From Rhynchopus sp. YZ270_cl-10 (Eukaryota; Euglenozoa; Diplonemea; Diplonemida; Diplonemidae), in contig OZ037904.1 in assembly GCA_964035575.1 (NCBI GenBank), positions 1,178,001 to 1,242,000 on the forward strand: a stretch of 64,000 nucleotides of DNA. The letters are read 5' to 3'. Made by a program: the position numbers and the translations under genes. Below, in pieces: positions 63,099 to 64,000 of the stretch. How positions within the stretch are numbered: the first letter of the stretch is position 1; every line of letters begins with the position of its first letter. The notes beneath the pieces are model-generated. The model ran no database searches. It saw only the letters and a list, made by a program, of their open reading frames with translations, and was not told the DNA's origin.

Positions 63099-64000
63099 AG
63101 AGTTAGAGAGTTAGAGGGTGAGAGTGTGTGTGTAGAAGCGTGTAGAGAATGACAGTTTGCCCCATGTTTATTTTTAACCCTTTTTATTTTGTGTTTTTGG
63201 TTCTTTTCATCCTTTGGGGTTTGCCCCCCCCTTTCCCCCCTTTCCGCCCCCCTTCCTATTTGTTAATATTTTTGGTTGGCTGCTGGCTAGGACGGGTCTA
63301 CCCCAGCGACGGCCCTTACCCCTTGGACGAGGCTCTGAGGGTAGAGGGCAGTCTCGGAGTAAGACCTGTCTAAGAGCCAGGCCAGTGGCATCAGGAGCCA
63401 TTGGGCCACTTTTATAGATTGTGCAGTAGAGTAGAGTTTGTACAGAACTCTTGTCCTTTGAGTTCCTTTTTTCACTCCTTTAGTTTTTCATTTTTACCTT
63501 GTGAAGGTCAATTTCAATTTTTCATTTTTCAAAACCACCACAGGTAAGCACGAGACCCACCATTGTTGTTGTTGATTTTGTTGTGCGTTATTGTTGTTTT
63601 CCCCTTTGGGTGTCAGTCAGTCGGGTCAGGTCACACTTACTGAAGTTCTCAAAAATTTTCACCAAAAAGAAAACTACTAAAAAGATTATGGAACTTCCTT
63701 TTTATTTGTTTGTGTGTTACAGAGGAAACGGCTCACTCAATCCCCTCCTTCTCCTCCCCTCCCCTCCCCAAGACAAAGCAAAATAAAACTACACCGGTAG
63801 ACAGAGCAACCCTCCCGTCCCATCCCCTCCCCTTTTCCTTTTGGGAAAAATTGCACTCACATACTACCCTTTTGCTTATTTGCAGGGAAGTGTTGGTTGT
63901 AGTTGTCCCACATGCTTTCTATTTTAGTGCCACTAACTGTGTTTTCAGGCACTGTCTTGCCAGTACAATAGTAAAGTGCCCTTGTCTGGACATCTAGCTG
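63099..64000 (+). other. LINE-B5 3' untranslated region (incomplete)
   Basis: It matches 49454-50354 of B3, including the CACAG|GTAAGC donor-like site (near 63543) and the TTACAG acceptor-like site (near 63721). Confidence 0.7.

Larger units (their letters stand above)
52668..64000 (+). mobile_element. LINE-B5: apparently intact copy, 3' end beyond the window
   Basis: It carries eight tandem 5' units, ribozyme-like leader, uninterrupted frame and most of the 3' untranslated region. By comparison with B3 about 90 bp plus the poly(A) lie outside the window. It is inserted into B4, the rest of which should lie to the right. Confidence 0.9.

Overview
This is eukaryotic DNA, almost certainly nuclear, probably from a protist-like genome. 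It is dominated by repeats and retrotransposons. The signs are long poly(A) tails on mobile elements, target-site duplications, satellites and minisatellites, splice-like signals, and one intronless gene for a secreted or membrane glycoprotein with a Pro-Thr-Ala stalk. I cannot name the species. The window does not look bacterial: there are no operons of cellular genes and no ribosome-binding sites.

Left part (1-13.6 kb): AT-rich, nearly gene-free DNA made of short palindromes, dispersed repeats, a 196-bp satellite, three related GTAC/GTATAC minisatellites, hairpin repeats with a GCGAAGC core, and a small TA-flanked DNA transposon (9139-9794). The only convincing host-type gene is a single-pass membrane glycoprotein (6804-7826).

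Middle (13.7-21.6 kb): a decayed piece of a Polinton-like or virophage-like element. It has a packaging ATPase with Walker A and B motifs and three neighbouring small genes in a compact divergent layout. It is cut by a diverged, broken LINE (LINE-A, 15361-18302). A tandem array of CA-rich repeat units follows, then a block of GACAGGT palindromes. A 32-bp inverted repeat at 21615-21646 matches the first 32 bases of the window.

Right part (21.8-64 kb): five copies (B1-B5), all on the + strand, of a very large LINE (LINE-B). One copy, B5, has an uninterrupted reading frame of about 3,364 codons. The order is a Ser/Asn-rich variable region, a hydrophobic segment, an OTU-like cysteine protease, a C2H2 zinc finger, a reverse transcriptase, an R2-type restriction-like endonuclease, a second OTU-like domain, a Cys/His cluster, a charged coiled coil and a basic tail. 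The 5' end folds on paper as an HDV-like self-cleaving ribozyme whose cleavage point is the first base of the element. Ahead of it lie 32 (B2) or 8 (B5) exact copies of an 18-bp unit that repeats the first ribozyme strand.

The copies are chained. The poly(A) of B2 abuts a 5'-truncated B3, the poly(A) of B3 abuts a 5'-truncated B4, and B4 is interrupted by B5. Smaller elements are nested in them: a related LINE 3' fragment (LINE-F) inside B2, and a roughly 1-kb non-coding element (E) with an 11-bp target duplication inside B3. E and F also form an inverted E-F-E cluster between B1 and B2.

The most notable system is LINE-B as a whole: two OTU domains, R2-type endonuclease, 5' ribozyme, 5' tandem units and head-to-tail chaining. 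Homology statements come from reading motifs, not from searches.
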